Source: Kluyvera sp040932435 (GTDB lineage: Bacteria > Pseudomonadota > Gammaproteobacteria > Enterobacterales > Enterobacteriaceae). From it: DNA of 64,000 bases. The notes beneath the pieces were generated by a model. It did no database searches, was not told the origin of the DNA, and saw only the letters and a program-made list of their open reading frames with translations. The stretch covers positions 124,001 to 188,000 of the forward strand of contig NZ_JBFQGA010000001.1 in NCBI RefSeq assembly GCF_040932435.1, read 5' to 3'. Of this stretch, positions 16,757-27,017 are shown piece by piece. Numbering within the stretch: position 1 is the stretch's first letter; the number at the start of each line of letters is the position of its first letter. Made by a program: the position numbers and the translations under genes.

Positions 16757-17641
16757 ATGAAAGTTGGTTTTATTGGCCTAGGTATCATGGGTAAACCGAT
16801 GAGTAAAAACCTGCTTAAAGCGGGTTACTCGCTGGTGGTTTCTGACCGCAATCCTGAAACGGTTGCTGAAGTGATGGCGGCGGGTGCGGAGGCGGCGAGC
16901 ACGCCAAAAGCGATTGCCGAGCAGTGTGATGTGATCATCACCATGCTGCCAAACTCCCCGCATGTTAAAGAGGTTGCGCTGGGTGAGAACGGCATTATTG
17001 AGGGCGCGAAACCGGGGACTGTGCTGATTGATATGAGCTCCATCGCTCCGCTGGCAAGCCGCGAAATTAGCGATGCGCTGAAGGCGAAGGGCGTGGACAT
17101 GCTGGATGCCCCAGTGAGCGGCGGTGAGCCGAAAGCCATCGACGGCACCCTGTCGGTGATGGTGGGCGGCGATAAGGCGATTTTCGATAAATTCTACGAC
17201 TTGCTGAAATCGATGGCGGGCTCTGTGGTACACACCGGTGAAATCGGCGCGGGTAACGTCACTAAGTTGGCAAACCAGGTGATCGTCGCGCTGAATATCG
17301 CGGCGATGTCCGAAGCCCTGACGCTGGCGACAAAAGCAGGTGTAAACCCGGATTTGGTTTATCAGGCGATTCGCGGCGGCTTGGCGGGGAGCACCGTGCT
17401 GGACGCCAAAGCGCCGATGGTCATGGACCGTAACTTCAAGCCAGGTTTTCGCATCGACCTGCATATTAAGGATCTGGCCAATGCGCTGGATACTTCCCAC
17501 GGCGTGGGCGCACAGCTGCCGTTAACGGCGGCGGTGATGGAGATGATGCAGGCACTGCGCGCCGACGGTCTGGGAACCGCCGACCACAGCGCTCTCGCAT
17601 GCTACTACGAGAAACTGGCGAAAGTCGAAATCTCTCGCTAA
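16757..17641 (+). CDS. garR: Tartronate semialdehyde reductase GarR
   Basis: NADH-dependent beta-hydroxyacid dehydrogenase, 294 residues, reducing tartronate semialdehyde to D-glycerate. N-terminal nucleotide-binding GFIGLGIMGKPMSKNL, substrate loop APVSGGEPKA, and catalytic Lys in GAGNVTKLANQ. ATG 16757 is preferred to 16751: GAGG lies 8 bases before it and the length matches E. coli. The product goes to GarK. Confidence 0.96.
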   Translation: MKVGFIGLGIMGKPMSKNLLKAGYSLVVSDRNPETVAEVMAAGAEAASTPKAIAEQCDVIITMLPNSPHVKEVALGENGIIEGAKPGTVLIDMSSIAPLASREISDALKAKGVDMLDAPVSGGEPKAIDGTLSVMVGGDKAIFDKFYDLLKSMAGSVVHTGEIGAGNVTKLANQVIVALNIAAMSEALTLATKAGVNPDLVYQAIRGGLAGSTVLDAKAPMVMDRNFKPGFRIDLHIKDLANALDTSHGVGAQLPLTAAVMEMMQALRADGLGTADHSALACYYEKLAKVEISR

Positions 17642-17645
17642 TGAC

Positions 17646-17714
17646 GTCATGCCCGGAGGCGCTGCGCCTACCGGGCTGACACTGTAGGCCGGATAAGTGA
17701 TACGTCATCCGGTT
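17646..17714. repeat. REP/BIME pair between garR and garK
   Basis: TGCCCGGAGGCGCTGCGCC...ACCGGGC (about 17648-17675), then TGTAGGCCGGATAAGTGATACG...ATCCGG (about 17682-17712): two REP units in the garR-garK gap. They may stabilise upstream mRNA or reduce garK expression. Confidence 0.8.
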
Positions 17715-17737
17715 CTAGGCAGTAACAGGCTACCCCT

Positions 17738-18883
17738 ATGAAAATCGTAATCGCCCCTGACTCATATAAAGAAAGCCTTTCTGCCACCGAGGTAGCTCAG
17801 GCGATAGAAAAAGGATTTCGGGAAATTTTCCCCGATGCTCACTATGTTTCTGTTCCCGTTGCCGACGGCGGAGAGGGGACGGTTGAAGCGATGATCGCCG
17901 CGACCCAGGGCACAGAGCATCACGCGCTGGTGACCGGCCCGTTGGGCGAAAAGGTCAATGCTTGCTGGGGGATGTCCGGCGATGGCGCAACCGCGATTAT
18001 CGAAATGGCGGCAGCAAGTGGTCTTGCACTGGTGCCTCCCGCTGCGCGCAACCCGCTGCTGACGACTTCGCGAGGCACGGGCGAGCTTATCCTCAGCGCG
18101 CTGGATAAAGGCGCGAGCAATATCATTATCGGCATTGGTGGCAGCGCCACCAACGACGGCGGCGCGGGCATGATGCAGGCGCTCGGTGCGAAGCTTTGCG
18201 ATGCCAACGGTAAAGAGATTGGCTTCGGCGGCGGTAGCCTGATGACCTTAAACAGTATCGACGTTTCCGGCCTAGACCCGCGGTTGGCGCATTGCGCGAT
18301 CCGCGTGGCCTGCGACGTTACCAACCCACTGCTGGGCGAGCAGGGCGCATCGCGTATTTTTGGCCCACAAAAAGGGGCCAATGAAGCGATGATCCGCGAG
18401 CTGGATAGCAACCTTAGCCACTATGCCGACGTGATTAAATCATCTCTGCGCATCGATGTGAAAAACGTACCCGGCGCAGGGGCGGCAGGCGGCATGGGCG
18501 CTGCGCTGATGGCATTTTTAGGCGCCGAGCTAAAGAGCGGCATTGAGATTGTCACTCAGGCGTTAAAACTGGAAGAGCACATCCACGACTGTAACTTGGT
18601 GGTGACGGGCGAAGGCCGACTCGACAGTCAAAGTATTCATGGCAAAGTGCCGGTTGGCGTGGCAAAGGTCGCCAGCAAATACCATAAGCCGGTGATTGGG
18701 ATTGCCGGAAGCCTGACGCCAGATGTGGGCGTGGTGCATCAATACGGCATTGATGCCGTATTCAGCGTTCTGACTAGCATTAGCTCGCTGGAAGAGGCGT
18801 TTCGAGGGGCGTCGGACAACATTTATCGCGCCTCACGCAATATCGCGGCCACTTTGCAGGTGGGGATGCGCACGCAAGGGTGA
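17738..18883 (+). CDS. garK: Glycerate 2-kinase GarK
   Basis: Glycerate kinase type 1, 381 residues as in E. coli, making 2-phospho-D-glycerate from D-glycerate and ATP. Motifs: IAPDSYKESLSA at the N-terminus, VADGGEGTVEA, GIGGSATNDGGAGM and TGEGRLDSQS. It is the last enzyme of the galactarate route. Its stop codon overlaps the -35 element of rnpB. The gap to garR carries REP elements. Confidence 0.96.
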   Translation: MKIVIAPDSYKESLSATEVAQAIEKGFREIFPDAHYVSVPVADGGEGTVEAMIAATQGTEHHALVTGPLGEKVNACWGMSGDGATAIIEMAAASGLALVPPAARNPLLTTSRGTGELILSALDKGASNIIIGIGGSATNDGGAGMMQALGAKLCDANGKEIGFGGGSLMTLNSIDVSGLDPRLAHCAIRVACDVTNPLLGEQGASRIFGPQKGANEAMIRELDSNLSHYADVIKSSLRIDVKNVPGAGAAGGMGAALMAFLGAELKSGIEIVTQALKLEEHIHDCNLVVTGEGRLDSQSIHGKVPVGVAKVASKYHKPVIGIAGSLTPDVGVVHQYGIDAVFSVLTSISSLEEAFRGASDNIYRASRNIAATLQVGMRTQG

Positions 18884-18908
18884 CAAAGGCGCGCGAACCC
18901 TCTATACT
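18880..18908 (+). promoter_or_regulatory. rnpB sigma70 promoter
   Basis: GTGACA (-35, 18880-18885), 17-base spacer, TATACT (-10, 18903-18908), 7 bases before the M1 RNA 5' end. The -35 overlaps the garK stop codon. Confidence 0.8.
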
Positions 18909-18915
18909 GCGCGCC

Positions 18916-19297
<382 letters not shown>

Positions 19298-19302
19298 CTT
19301 AA

Positions 19303-19328
19303 AAAACCCCGCTTCGGCGGGGTTTTTG
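19303..19328 (+). terminator. rnpB intrinsic terminator
   Basis: AAAACCCCGC-TTCG-GCGGGGTTTT: perfect GC stem with TTCG tetraloop and T tail, directly after M1 RNA. Confidence 0.95.
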
Positions 19329-20008
19329 CTTTTTGGGGCCAAGATGAAGTCTGTGAAAAAACGATAAGCCTTTCCTTATTTTCATCTGCGCAGATGTTAC
19401 AAATCCGCTCATTTTGTCGAAATGCGACGCGATGCACAAAATGCCAATTTAAACGTTTCGATTAGTTTTTTGTGCTGAGAATGGCGTCTGTTCCCTCCTG
19501 GATACTGCTTAAATCAGAAAAAATGTGGAGTGATTTACGTCCGGCGATGTCACGGTTATGTTTTTGTTTTGTTAAGTCAAATGATCTAAACATATTAACG
19601 TGAATGTATATTGGCGGTCGTGTTGTGTGATGGTGGGCGAAGAAATGATGTAACAGTTGCATTTTTTACTAGTTAATTTTATTTTTTAAAATATTATTGC
19701 CTTGGCGTAATAGTGTGAAAAATAGCCTGTAATTGCTTGAAAGATGATCGTGAAAATTAATTTTAAAAATCAGTAAAACCTCAATTCTTATCGCCATAAA
19801 ATAAATTTATATGCCCCGTTTTTATTGATGAAAATCAGTACAAATCCATATTTAATATTCTTAACAAATTGATAAATAAGTGATTTATTGCTATGTGGTT
19901 ACTGTGTGATTAAGGGTTTAAAGTAAATTGTGAGTGGTAGCACACATCTCGCCCGCCTATATTTAATAGAATCCACCTCGCCAAGTTGAAATAAGAGGAG
20001 AAAGAAAA
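19329..20008. other. AT-rich tdcA upstream region
   Basis: About 680 bases, strongly AT-rich, with no convincing gene. E. coli has small genes including tdcR here. The only candidate is a 66-residue minus-strand frame (19462-19662), divergent from tdcA like tdcR but not recognised. The 3' part (19900-20008) is the tdc promoter, and A/T tracts near 19680-19900 would suit IHF or H-NS binding. Confidence 0.5.
19927..19946 (+). promoter_or_regulatory. CRP site of the tdc promoter
   Basis: TGTGA-GTGGTA-GCACA (19929-19944) corresponds to the known CRP site of the E. coli tdcA promoter. TTAATA (19963-19968) is the likely -10, giving a start near 19976 with CRP centred close to -41.5 (class II activation). 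Confidence 0.82.
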
Positions 20009-20932
20009 ATGGATAATGTTCTTCTGCCTAAGACGCAACATCTCGTCGTGTTCCAGGAAGTCATTAGAAGTGGATCTTTCGGCTCTGCGGCAAAGCAGCT
20101 TGGCTTGACCCAACCGGCGGTCAGCAAAATTATCAACGATATTGAATCTAACTTTGGTATCGAGCTGATGGTGCGCAAAAATACCGGCGTGACGCTGACC
20201 AGCGCGGGTCAGGTGCTGCTCGGTTATTCTGAGTCGATTACCCGCAAAATGAAGAATATGGTCAATGAGATGAACAGCCTGAGCTGTAGCAGCGTGGTTG
20301 ATGTTTCTTTTGGCTATCCATCGCTAATTGGCTTCACCTTCTTACCGGAGATGATTAAAACCTTTAAGCAGGTATTCCCGGCGGCGCAGGTGACCATGTT
20401 TGAAGCCCAGCTCTCTTCGTTTTTACCGGCGCTACGCGATGGGCGGTTAGATTTTGCGATTGGGACGCTAAGCGATGAGATGCAGCTTCAGGACTTGCAC
20501 GTGGAGCCGCTGTTTGAGTCCGAGTTTGTGGTGGTGGCCTCCAAATTACGAACGTGTACGTCAACGGTCGCACTGGAGTCGCTCTCCGGTGAGCAGTGGG
20601 TGTTCCCACAAACCGACATGGGCTACTACAAAGAACTCCTCTCAACCCTCCATCTTCATCACATCAGCACTGAAAATATCGTTAAAACAGATTCCGTGGT
20701 CACCATCTACAACTTGGTATTAAATGCAGGATTCCTGACGGTGATCCCAAAAGACATGATTGCACCATTTGGATCTGACCAATTTACTATCTTACCGGTT
20801 GAGGATGTATTACCTGTAGCGCGCTATGCAGCCATTTGGTCGAAGAATTATCGAATTAAAAAACCGGCCTCAATATTAGTCGAGTTAGCTAAGAAATACT
20901 CTTCTCCGCCTGAATCGGTGGCGATGAATTAA
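20009..20932 (+). CDS. tdcA: tdc operon activator TdcA (LysR family)
   Basis: LysR-type activator of the tdc operon, 307 residues (E. coli 312). The helix-turn-helix is at about residues 10-65 (GSFGSAAKQLGLTQPAVSKIINDIE), followed by the periplasmic-binding-like effector domain. The strong GAGGAG ribosome site precedes ATG 20009. The last few residues diverge from E. coli. First gene of the operon, under CRP and anaerobic control. Confidence 0.96.
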   Translation: MDNVLLPKTQHLVVFQEVIRSGSFGSAAKQLGLTQPAVSKIINDIESNFGIELMVRKNTGVTLTSAGQVLLGYSESITRKMKNMVNEMNSLSCSSVVDVSFGYPSLIGFTFLPEMIKTFKQVFPAAQVTMFEAQLSSFLPALRDGRLDFAIGTLSDEMQLQDLHVEPLFESEFVVVASKLRTCTSTVALESLSGEQWVFPQTDMGYYKELLSTLHLHHISTENIVKTDSVVTIYNLVLNAGFLTVIPKDMIAPFGSDQFTILPVEDVLPVARYAAIWSKNYRIKKPASILVELAKKYSSPPESVAMN

Positions 20933-21044
20933 ATATTTACGCGATTAACAAAGCGAAAGAATTAAAAGAACATCGGAGCTGTTTTATAGCTCTGCTACCC
21001 TGATATTGTCTAACGTCAGAACCCTATTCTGATAAGAGGATACG

Positions 21045-22034
21045 ATGCATATTACTTACGATCTTCCCGTGACCCTTGATGACATTCAAACGGCGAAAAA
21101 AAGACTCGCTGGAAAAATTTATAAAACCGGTATGCCGCGCTCTAATTATCTGAGCGAAAGATGCAAAGGCGAAATATTCCTGAAGTTTGAAAATATGCAA
21201 CGTACTGGTTCGTTTAAAATTCGCGGTGCTTTTAACAAGCTGAGCGCATTGACCGAGGCGGAACGCCGTAAAGGTGTCGTGGCCTGCTCTGCGGGGAACC
21301 ATGCTCAGGGGGTGTCGCTTTCCTGCGCGATGCTCGGCATTGATGGCAAAGTCGTGATGCCAAAAGGCGCGCCAAAATCAAAAGTGGCGGCTACCCAGGA
21401 TTACTCCGCTGAGGTCATTCTGCACGGTGATAACTTCAACGATACCATCGCGAAAGTGAGTGAAATTGTTGAAATGGAAGGGCGCATCTTTATTCCACCA
21501 TACGATGATGCGCTGGTAATAGCGGGCCAGGGCACCATTGGGCTTGAGATCCTAGAAGATCTGTATGATGTCGATAACGTCATTGTGCCGATTGGCGGCG
21601 GCGGCCTGATTGCCGGGATTGCTACGGCCATTAAATCCATTAACCCGACGATCAAAATTATCGGTGTACAGTCGCAAAACGTCCACGGTATGGCCGCGTC
21701 GTATTATGCCGGCGAGATAACCAACCACCGCACCTGCACCACTCTGGCCGATGGCTGTGACGTGGCGCGTCCGGGCAATCTGACCTTCGAAATCGTTCGC
21801 GAGCTGGTGGATGATATTGTCCTGGTCACCGAAGATGAAATTCGTGACAGCATGATTGCACTAATCCAGCGTAATAAAGTGGTGACGGAAGGCGCTGGCG
21901 CACTCGCCTGTGCCGCATTATTAAGTGGCAAACTTGATAGTTATATTCAGGGGCGGAAAACAGTCAGTATTATTTCTGGCGGTAATATCGATCTGTCTCG
22001 TGTTTCACAAATTACCGGATTTGTCGGTGCTTAA
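21045..22034 (+). CDS. tdcB: Catabolic threonine dehydratase TdcB
   Basis: Pyridoxal-phosphate enzyme deaminating L-threonine (and serine) to 2-ketobutyrate plus ammonia; 329 residues as in E. coli. The cofactor lysine is Lys58 in TGSFKIRGAFN; the glycine-rich phosphate loop is VPIGGGGLIAG. It is the short AMP-activated type, lacking the C-terminal regulatory domain of IlvA. It lies 112 bases after tdcA. Confidence 0.97.
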   Translation: MHITYDLPVTLDDIQTAKKRLAGKIYKTGMPRSNYLSERCKGEIFLKFENMQRTGSFKIRGAFNKLSALTEAERRKGVVACSAGNHAQGVSLSCAMLGIDGKVVMPKGAPKSKVAATQDYSAEVILHGDNFNDTIAKVSEIVEMEGRIFIPPYDDALVIAGQGTIGLEILEDLYDVDNVIVPIGGGGLIAGIATAIKSINPTIKIIGVQSQNVHGMAASYYAGEITNHRTCTTLADGCDVARPGNLTFEIVRELVDDIVLVTEDEIRDSMIALIQRNKVVTEGAGALACAALLSGKLDSYIQGRKTVSIISGGNIDLSRVSQITGFVGA

Positions 22035-22127
22035 TTAATTCTTCCACTGGTTTATTTCAGGCAGCTTTCTCGATGCCCGGCTGCCTGTCATCAATAAATG
22101 ACGAAAACATTAATTCAAGGACATAAT

Positions 22128-23459
22128 ATGAGTACCACAGAAAGTATTAATGTTAGCCAAACAAAAGAATCCTCCTGGCGTAAATCTGACACAACATGGA
22201 CGTTAGGTTTATTTGGTACAGCGATTGGTGCGGGGGTATTATTCTTCCCTATCCGCGCAGGCTACGGCGGGCTTATTCCTATCCTGTTGATGCTGTTGCT
22301 CGCTTATCCCATCGCCTTTTATTGTCACCGGGCACTGGCGCGTCTGTGCCTCTCCGGGAGCAATCCGTCTGGGAACATTACTGAAACGGTAGAAGAGCAC
22401 TTTGGCAAAACCGGCGGGGTGGTGATTACCTTCCTGTATTTCTTCGCCATCTGTCCGCTACTGTGGATTTACGGCGTCACGATAACTAACACCTTCATGA
22501 CCTTCTGGGAAAACCAGCTCCAGATGCCGGCGCTTAACCGTGGCTTAGTGGCAATGCTGCTGCTGCTGCTGATGGCGTTCGTTATTTGGTTTGGTAAAGA
22601 CCTGATGGTTAAAGTGATGAGCTATCTGGTGTTCCCGTTTATCGCAAGCCTGGTGTTGATTTCCCTGTCGCTTATTCCTTACTGGAACTCTGCGGTTATC
22701 GACCAAGTGAGCCTGAGCGATATCTCCCTGACCGGTCACGACGGTATTCTGGTGACCGTATGGCTGGGTATTTCCATCATGGTGTTCTCCTTTAACTTCT
22801 CACCGATTGTCTCCTCGTTTGTGGTTTCCAAGCGTGAAGAGTACGAAGGCGAGTTTGGTCGTGACTATACCGAACGTAAGTGCTCCAAAATTATCTCTCG
22901 CGCCAGCATGTTGATGGTCGCGGTGGTGATGTTCTTTGCCTTTAGCTGCCTGTTCACGCTCTCTCCGCAGAATATGGCGGAAGCGAAAGCGCAAAATATT
23001 CCGGTACTTTCCTATCTGGCAAACCACTTCTCCTCGATGGCCGGTCAGAAATCGACTTTCGCCACCACGCTGGAATACGGTGCGTCCATTATTGCACTGG
23101 TCGCCATCTTCAAATCCTTCTTCGGCCACTATCTGGGCACGCTGGAAGGGCTTAACGGTCTGGTACTGAAGTTCGGTTACAAAGGCGATAAGAGCAAAGT
23201 TTCCAACCGTAAGCTGAGCACCATCAGCATGATCTTCATCATGGGTTCCACTTGGGTTGTGGCTTACGCCAACCCGAACATTTTGGACCTGATTGAAGCA
23301 ATGGGCGCGCCGATTATCGCCTCCCTGCTGTGTCTGCTGCCAATGTACGCCATTCGTAAAGCGCCATCTCTGGCGAAGTACCGCGGCAAATTGGATAACG
23401 TGTTTGTCCTCGCCATCGGGCTGCTGACCATTTTTAACATCGTCTACAAGTTATTTTAA
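22128..23459 (+). CDS. tdcC: Threonine/serine:H+ symporter TdcC
   Basis: Inner membrane amino-acid carrier of the STP/HAAAP family, 443 residues with about eleven membrane segments. It brings in threonine and serine for TdcB and TdcG. First helix: WTLGLFGTAIGAGVLFFPI. The start ATG 22128 (MSTTESIN) has AAGGA upstream and gives the E. coli length; the frame open from 22098 lacks a ribosome site. YhaO, later in the window, is a paralogue. Confidence 0.96.
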   Translation: MSTTESINVSQTKESSWRKSDTTWTLGLFGTAIGAGVLFFPIRAGYGGLIPILLMLLLAYPIAFYCHRALARLCLSGSNPSGNITETVEEHFGKTGGVVITFLYFFAICPLLWIYGVTITNTFMTFWENQLQMPALNRGLVAMLLLLLMAFVIWFGKDLMVKVMSYLVFPFIASLVLISLSLIPYWNSAVIDQVSLSDISLTGHDGILVTVWLGISIMVFSFNFSPIVSSFVVSKREEYEGEFGRDYTERKCSKIISRASMLMVAVVMFFAFSCLFTLSPQNMAEAKAQNIPVLSYLANHFSSMAGQKSTFATTLEYGASIIALVAIFKSFFGHYLGTLEGLNGLVLKFGYKGDKSKVSNRKLSTISMIFIMGSTWVVAYANPNILDLIEAMGAPIIASLLCLLPMYAIRKAPSLAKYRGKLDNVFVLAIGLLTIFNIVYKLF

Positions 23460-23490
23460 TTAATAAGCTCAGGATGAGCGGAGTCGTAAT

Positions 23491-24699
23491 ATGAATGAGT
23501 TCCCGGTTGTATTAGTGATTAATAGCGGTTCATCGTCTATTAAATTCTCAGTGCTGGATGTGGAGACCTGTGATGTTTTACTGGCAGGTATCGCTGAGGG
23601 GATTAATACAGATCAGGCGGGATTATCGGTAAACGGCGGTGAGGTTTCACCGCTGTCTCACCCGACCTATGAAGCCGCGCTGAAAGCTATTTCCTTTGAA
23701 TTGGAAACGCGTGATCTGATCGACAGCGTGTCCCTGATTGGCCACCGCATTGCCCACGGCGGCAATATTTTCACGCAGTCTGTGCTGATAACCGATGAGG
23801 TGATTGACAGTATTCGCCAGGTTTCCCCACTGGCACCGTTACACAACTACGCCAACCTGAGCGGGATTGAATCGGCGCAGCATCTCTTTCCTGGCGTGCA
23901 GCAGGTCGCGGTATTTGATACCAGCTTCCATCAGACCCTGCCGCCGGAAGCCTATCTTTACGGGCTGCCGTGGAAATACACCGAGGAGCTTGGCGTGCGT
24001 CGCTATGGCTTCCACGGGACCTCTCACCGCTACGTCGCTCGTCAGGCCTATGACCTGCTGAAGTTACAGGAGTCCGATTCCGGGCTGGTGATTGCGCACC
24101 TCGGTAACGGTGCGTCGATTTGCGCGGTGCATGACGGCAAAAGCGTTGATACCTCAATGGGGATGACACCGCTGGAAGGGCTGATGATGGGCACTCGCTG
24201 CGGCGATGTCGATTTTGGCGCGATGGCGTGGATTGCCGCCCAGACCAACCAGACGATGGGAGACCTCGAGCGCATCGTCAACAAGGAGTCCGGTCTGCTC
24301 GGGATTTCCGGCCTGTCGTCGGATCTCCGCACGCTGGAGAAAGCCTGGCACGAAGGGCATGAACGCGCGCAGTTGGCGATAAAAACCTTCGTTCACCGCA
24401 TTGCCCGCCATATCGCAGGACACGCGGCCTCGCTCACTCGTCTTGACGGCATTATTTTCACCGGTGGTATCGGTGAAAACTCGCAGCTTATCCGTCGGCT
24501 GGTGATGGCGCGTTTACGCGTACTCGGCGTGGTCATGAATGAAGAGATGAATAGCCGCCCGAACAGCGACGGGGAGCGAATCATTTCCGACGAACGTTCC
24601 AGCGTTGTCTGCGCCGTTATTCCGACCAATGAAGAGAAAATGATTGCACTAGACGCTATCCGTTTAGGCAGCAGCAATACGGTGGCGGAATACGCCTGA
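23491..24699 (+). CDS. tdcD: Propionate/acetate kinase TdcD
   Basis: ASKHA-fold kinase, 402 residues. It makes ATP from propionyl-phosphate, the end of anaerobic threonine breakdown. Motifs: VLVINSGSSSIKFSV at the N-terminus, RRYGFHGTSHRYVA and the ATP site FTGGIGENS. It follows tdcC by 31 bases and matches E. coli TdcD in length. Confidence 0.96.
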   Translation: MNEFPVVLVINSGSSSIKFSVLDVETCDVLLAGIAEGINTDQAGLSVNGGEVSPLSHPTYEAALKAISFELETRDLIDSVSLIGHRIAHGGNIFTQSVLITDEVIDSIRQVSPLAPLHNYANLSGIESAQHLFPGVQQVAVFDTSFHQTLPPEAYLYGLPWKYTEELGVRRYGFHGTSHRYVARQAYDLLKLQESDSGLVIAHLGNGASICAVHDGKSVDTSMGMTPLEGLMMGTRCGDVDFGAMAWIAAQTNQTMGDLERIVNKESGLLGISGLSSDLRTLEKAWHEGHERAQLAIKTFVHRIARHIAGHAASLTRLDGIIFTGGIGENSQLIRRLVMARLRVLGVVMNEEMNSRPNSDGERIISDERSSVVCAVIPTNEEKMIALDAIRLGSSNTVAEYA

Positions 24700-24722
24700 A
24701 TCTTACTAAGAGAAGAGTTTTC

Positions 24723-27017
24723 ATGAAGGTAAATATCGATCTTAACGATATGCATTTTGCCGATGCATGGCGCGGTTTTAACGGTAGCGAATGGAAAGAA
24801 GAGATTAACGTTCGCGCGTTTATTCAGCAGAACTACACGCCGTATGAAGGAGATGAATCTTTCCTTGCGGCGGCAACCCCGGCCACAACGGCGCTGTGGG
24901 AAAAGGTGATGGCGGGCATTCGCATTGAAAACGCCACCCACGCCCCGGTGGATTTTGATACCAACGTTGCGACGACGATCGTCGCGCATGACGCCGGGTA
25001 TATCGACCAGGATTTGGAAAAAATTGTCGGTCTGCAAACCGATAAGCCGTTGAAGCGCGCGCTGCACCCGTTTGGCGGCATCAACATGATCAAAAGCTCG
25101 TTTGAAGCCTATGGTCGTGAAATGGACGCTGATTTTGAATACCAGTTTACTTCGCTGCGTAAAACCCATAACCAGGGCGTATTCGACGCCTATTCACCGG
25201 ACATTCTACGCTGCCGTAAATCGGGCGTGCTGACCGGCTTACCGGACGGCTATGGACGCGGTCGCATCATCGGTGATTACCGCCGGGTGGCGCTCTACGG
25301 TATTCGTTATCTGGTACGCGAGCGCGAGCTGCAGTTTGCTGACCTGCAAACCAAACTTGAATGGGGACAGGATCTGGAAGCCACGCTGCGCCTGCGTGAA
25401 GAGCTGGCCGAGCACCGTCGCGCGCTGCTGCAAATGCAGGAGATGGCGGCAAAATACGGCTGCGATATTTCACGTCCAGCGCTGAACGCGCAGGAAGCGG
25501 TACAGTGGCTCTATTTCGCCTATCTTGCCGCGGTGAAATCGCAAAACGGCGGCGCGATGTCGCTGGGCCGTACGGCCACCTTCCTCGATATCTATATTGA
25601 GCGTGATATGCAGGCAGGCCGCCTCACCGAGGTGCAGGCGCAGGAGCTTATCGACCACTTCATCATGAAGATCCGCATGGTGCGTTTCCTGCGTACGCCG
25701 GAATTCGACACGCTGTTCTCCGGCGATCCTATCTGGGCGACAGAAGTGATCGGCGGGATGGGGCTGGACGGGCGCACGCTGGTAAGCAAAAACGCCTTCC
25801 GCTATTTGCATACGCTGCACACTATGGGCCCGGCGCCGGAGCCAAACCTGACCATCCTGTGGTCGGAAGCACTGCCGCAGGCCTTTAAGCAATATGCAGC
25901 TCAGGTGTCTATCGTGACGTCGTCGCTGCAATATGAAAATGATGACCTGATGCGCGCCGACTTTGACAGCGATGACTACGCCATTGCCTGCTGCGTCAGC
26001 CCGATGGTTATCGGTAAGCAGATGCAGTTCTTCGGCGCTCGCGCCAACCTTGCGAAAACGCTGCTGTATGCGATTAACGGTGGGGTGGATGAGAAGCTCA
26101 AGATCCAAGTCGGGCCGAAAACCGCGCCGTTGATGGACGAGGTGCTGGACTACGAAACGGTGATGGAAAGCCTGGACCACTTTATGGACTGGCTGGCCGT
26201 GCAGTACATCAGCGCGCTGAATGTTATTCACTATATGCACGATAAGTACAGCTACGAAGCCTCGCTGATGGCGCTGCATGACCGTGATGTTTATCGCACC
26301 ATGGCCTGCGGGATCGCCGGGTTGTCGGTAGCAGCGGACTCTTTGTCGGCTATCAAGCATGCCCGCGTGAAGCCGGTACGCGATCACAATGGTCTGGCGG
26401 TCGATTTTGTCATCGAAGGCGACTATCCCCAGTACGGTAACAATGATGAGCGCGTGGACAGCATTGCTTGCGACCTGGTTGAGCGCTTTATGAAGAAAAT
26501 CAAAGTGCTGCCGACCTACCGACGCGCGGTGCCGACGCAGTCTATCTTGACCATCACCTCCAACGTGGTGTATGGGCAGAAAACCGGGAACACGCCGGAT
26601 GGTCGCCGTGCGGGCACGCCGTTTGCACCGGGGGCGAACCCGATGCACGGCCGCGATCGCAAAGGGGCTATTGCCTCGTTGACGTCGGTGGCAAAGCTGC
26701 CGTTTACCTACGCGAAGGATGGTATTTCGTACACCTTCTCCATTGTTCCGGCGGCGCTGGGCAAAGAGGATGCGGTGCGTAAAACCAACCTTGTTGGGCT
26801 GCTGGATGGTTATTTCCACCATGAAGCTTCGGTGGAAGGCGGGCAGCATCTTAACGTCAACGTCTTGAACCGCGACATGCTGCTGGATGCGGTTGCTCAT
26901 CCGGAAAACTACCCGAATTTAACCATTCGCGTTTCGGGTTACGCGGTGCGTTTTAACGCGCTTACCCGCGAACAACAGCAGGACGTTATCTCGCGCACCT
27001 TTACGCAGGCAATCTGA
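24723..27017 (+). CDS. tdcE: 2-ketobutyrate/pyruvate formate-lyase TdcE
   Basis: Oxygen-sensitive glycyl-radical enzyme, 764 residues, splitting 2-ketobutyrate with CoA into propionyl-CoA and formate. The active-site cysteine pair is in IACCVSPMVIG, and the radical site is Gly739 in RVSGYAVRF. It needs a PflA-type activase encoded elsewhere. It is collinear with PflB. It lies 23 bases after tdcD. Confidence 0.97.
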   Translation: MKVNIDLNDMHFADAWRGFNGSEWKEEINVRAFIQQNYTPYEGDESFLAAATPATTALWEKVMAGIRIENATHAPVDFDTNVATTIVAHDAGYIDQDLEKIVGLQTDKPLKRALHPFGGINMIKSSFEAYGREMDADFEYQFTSLRKTHNQGVFDAYSPDILRCRKSGVLTGLPDGYGRGRIIGDYRRVALYGIRYLVRERELQFADLQTKLEWGQDLEATLRLREELAEHRRALLQMQEMAAKYGCDISRPALNAQEAVQWLYFAYLAAVKSQNGGAMSLGRTATFLDIYIERDMQAGRLTEVQAQELIDHFIMKIRMVRFLRTPEFDTLFSGDPIWATEVIGGMGLDGRTLVSKNAFRYLHTLHTMGPAPEPNLTILWSEALPQAFKQYAAQVSIVTSSLQYENDDLMRADFDSDDYAIACCVSPMVIGKQMQFFGARANLAKTLLYAINGGVDEKLKIQVGPKTAPLMDEVLDYETVMESLDHFMDWLAVQYISALNVIHYMHDKYSYEASLMALHDRDVYRTMACGIAGLSVAADSLSAIKHARVKPVRDHNGLAVDFVIEGDYPQYGNNDERVDSIACDLVERFMKKIKVLPTYRRAVPTQSILTITSNVVYGQKTGNTPDGRRAGTPFAPGANPMHGRDRKGAIASLTSVAKLPFTYAKDGISYTFSIVPAALGKEDAVRKTNLVGLLDGYFHHEASVEGGQHLNVNVLNRDMLLDAVAHPENYPNLTIRVSGYAVRFNALTREQQQDVISRTFTQAI

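Noticed and set aside
16778..17500. 240-residue frame antisense to garR
   Set aside because: Shadow of garR; rich in His and Arg with no recognisable domain.
24393..25169. 258-residue frame antisense across tdcD-tdcE
   Set aside because: It spans two certain genes on the opposite strand and has no ribosome site.
25470..26900. 476-residue open frame antisense to tdcE
   Set aside because: Long open antisense frame caused by codon bias of tdcE; His/Arg/Gln-rich translation without domains, inside a well-identified gene.
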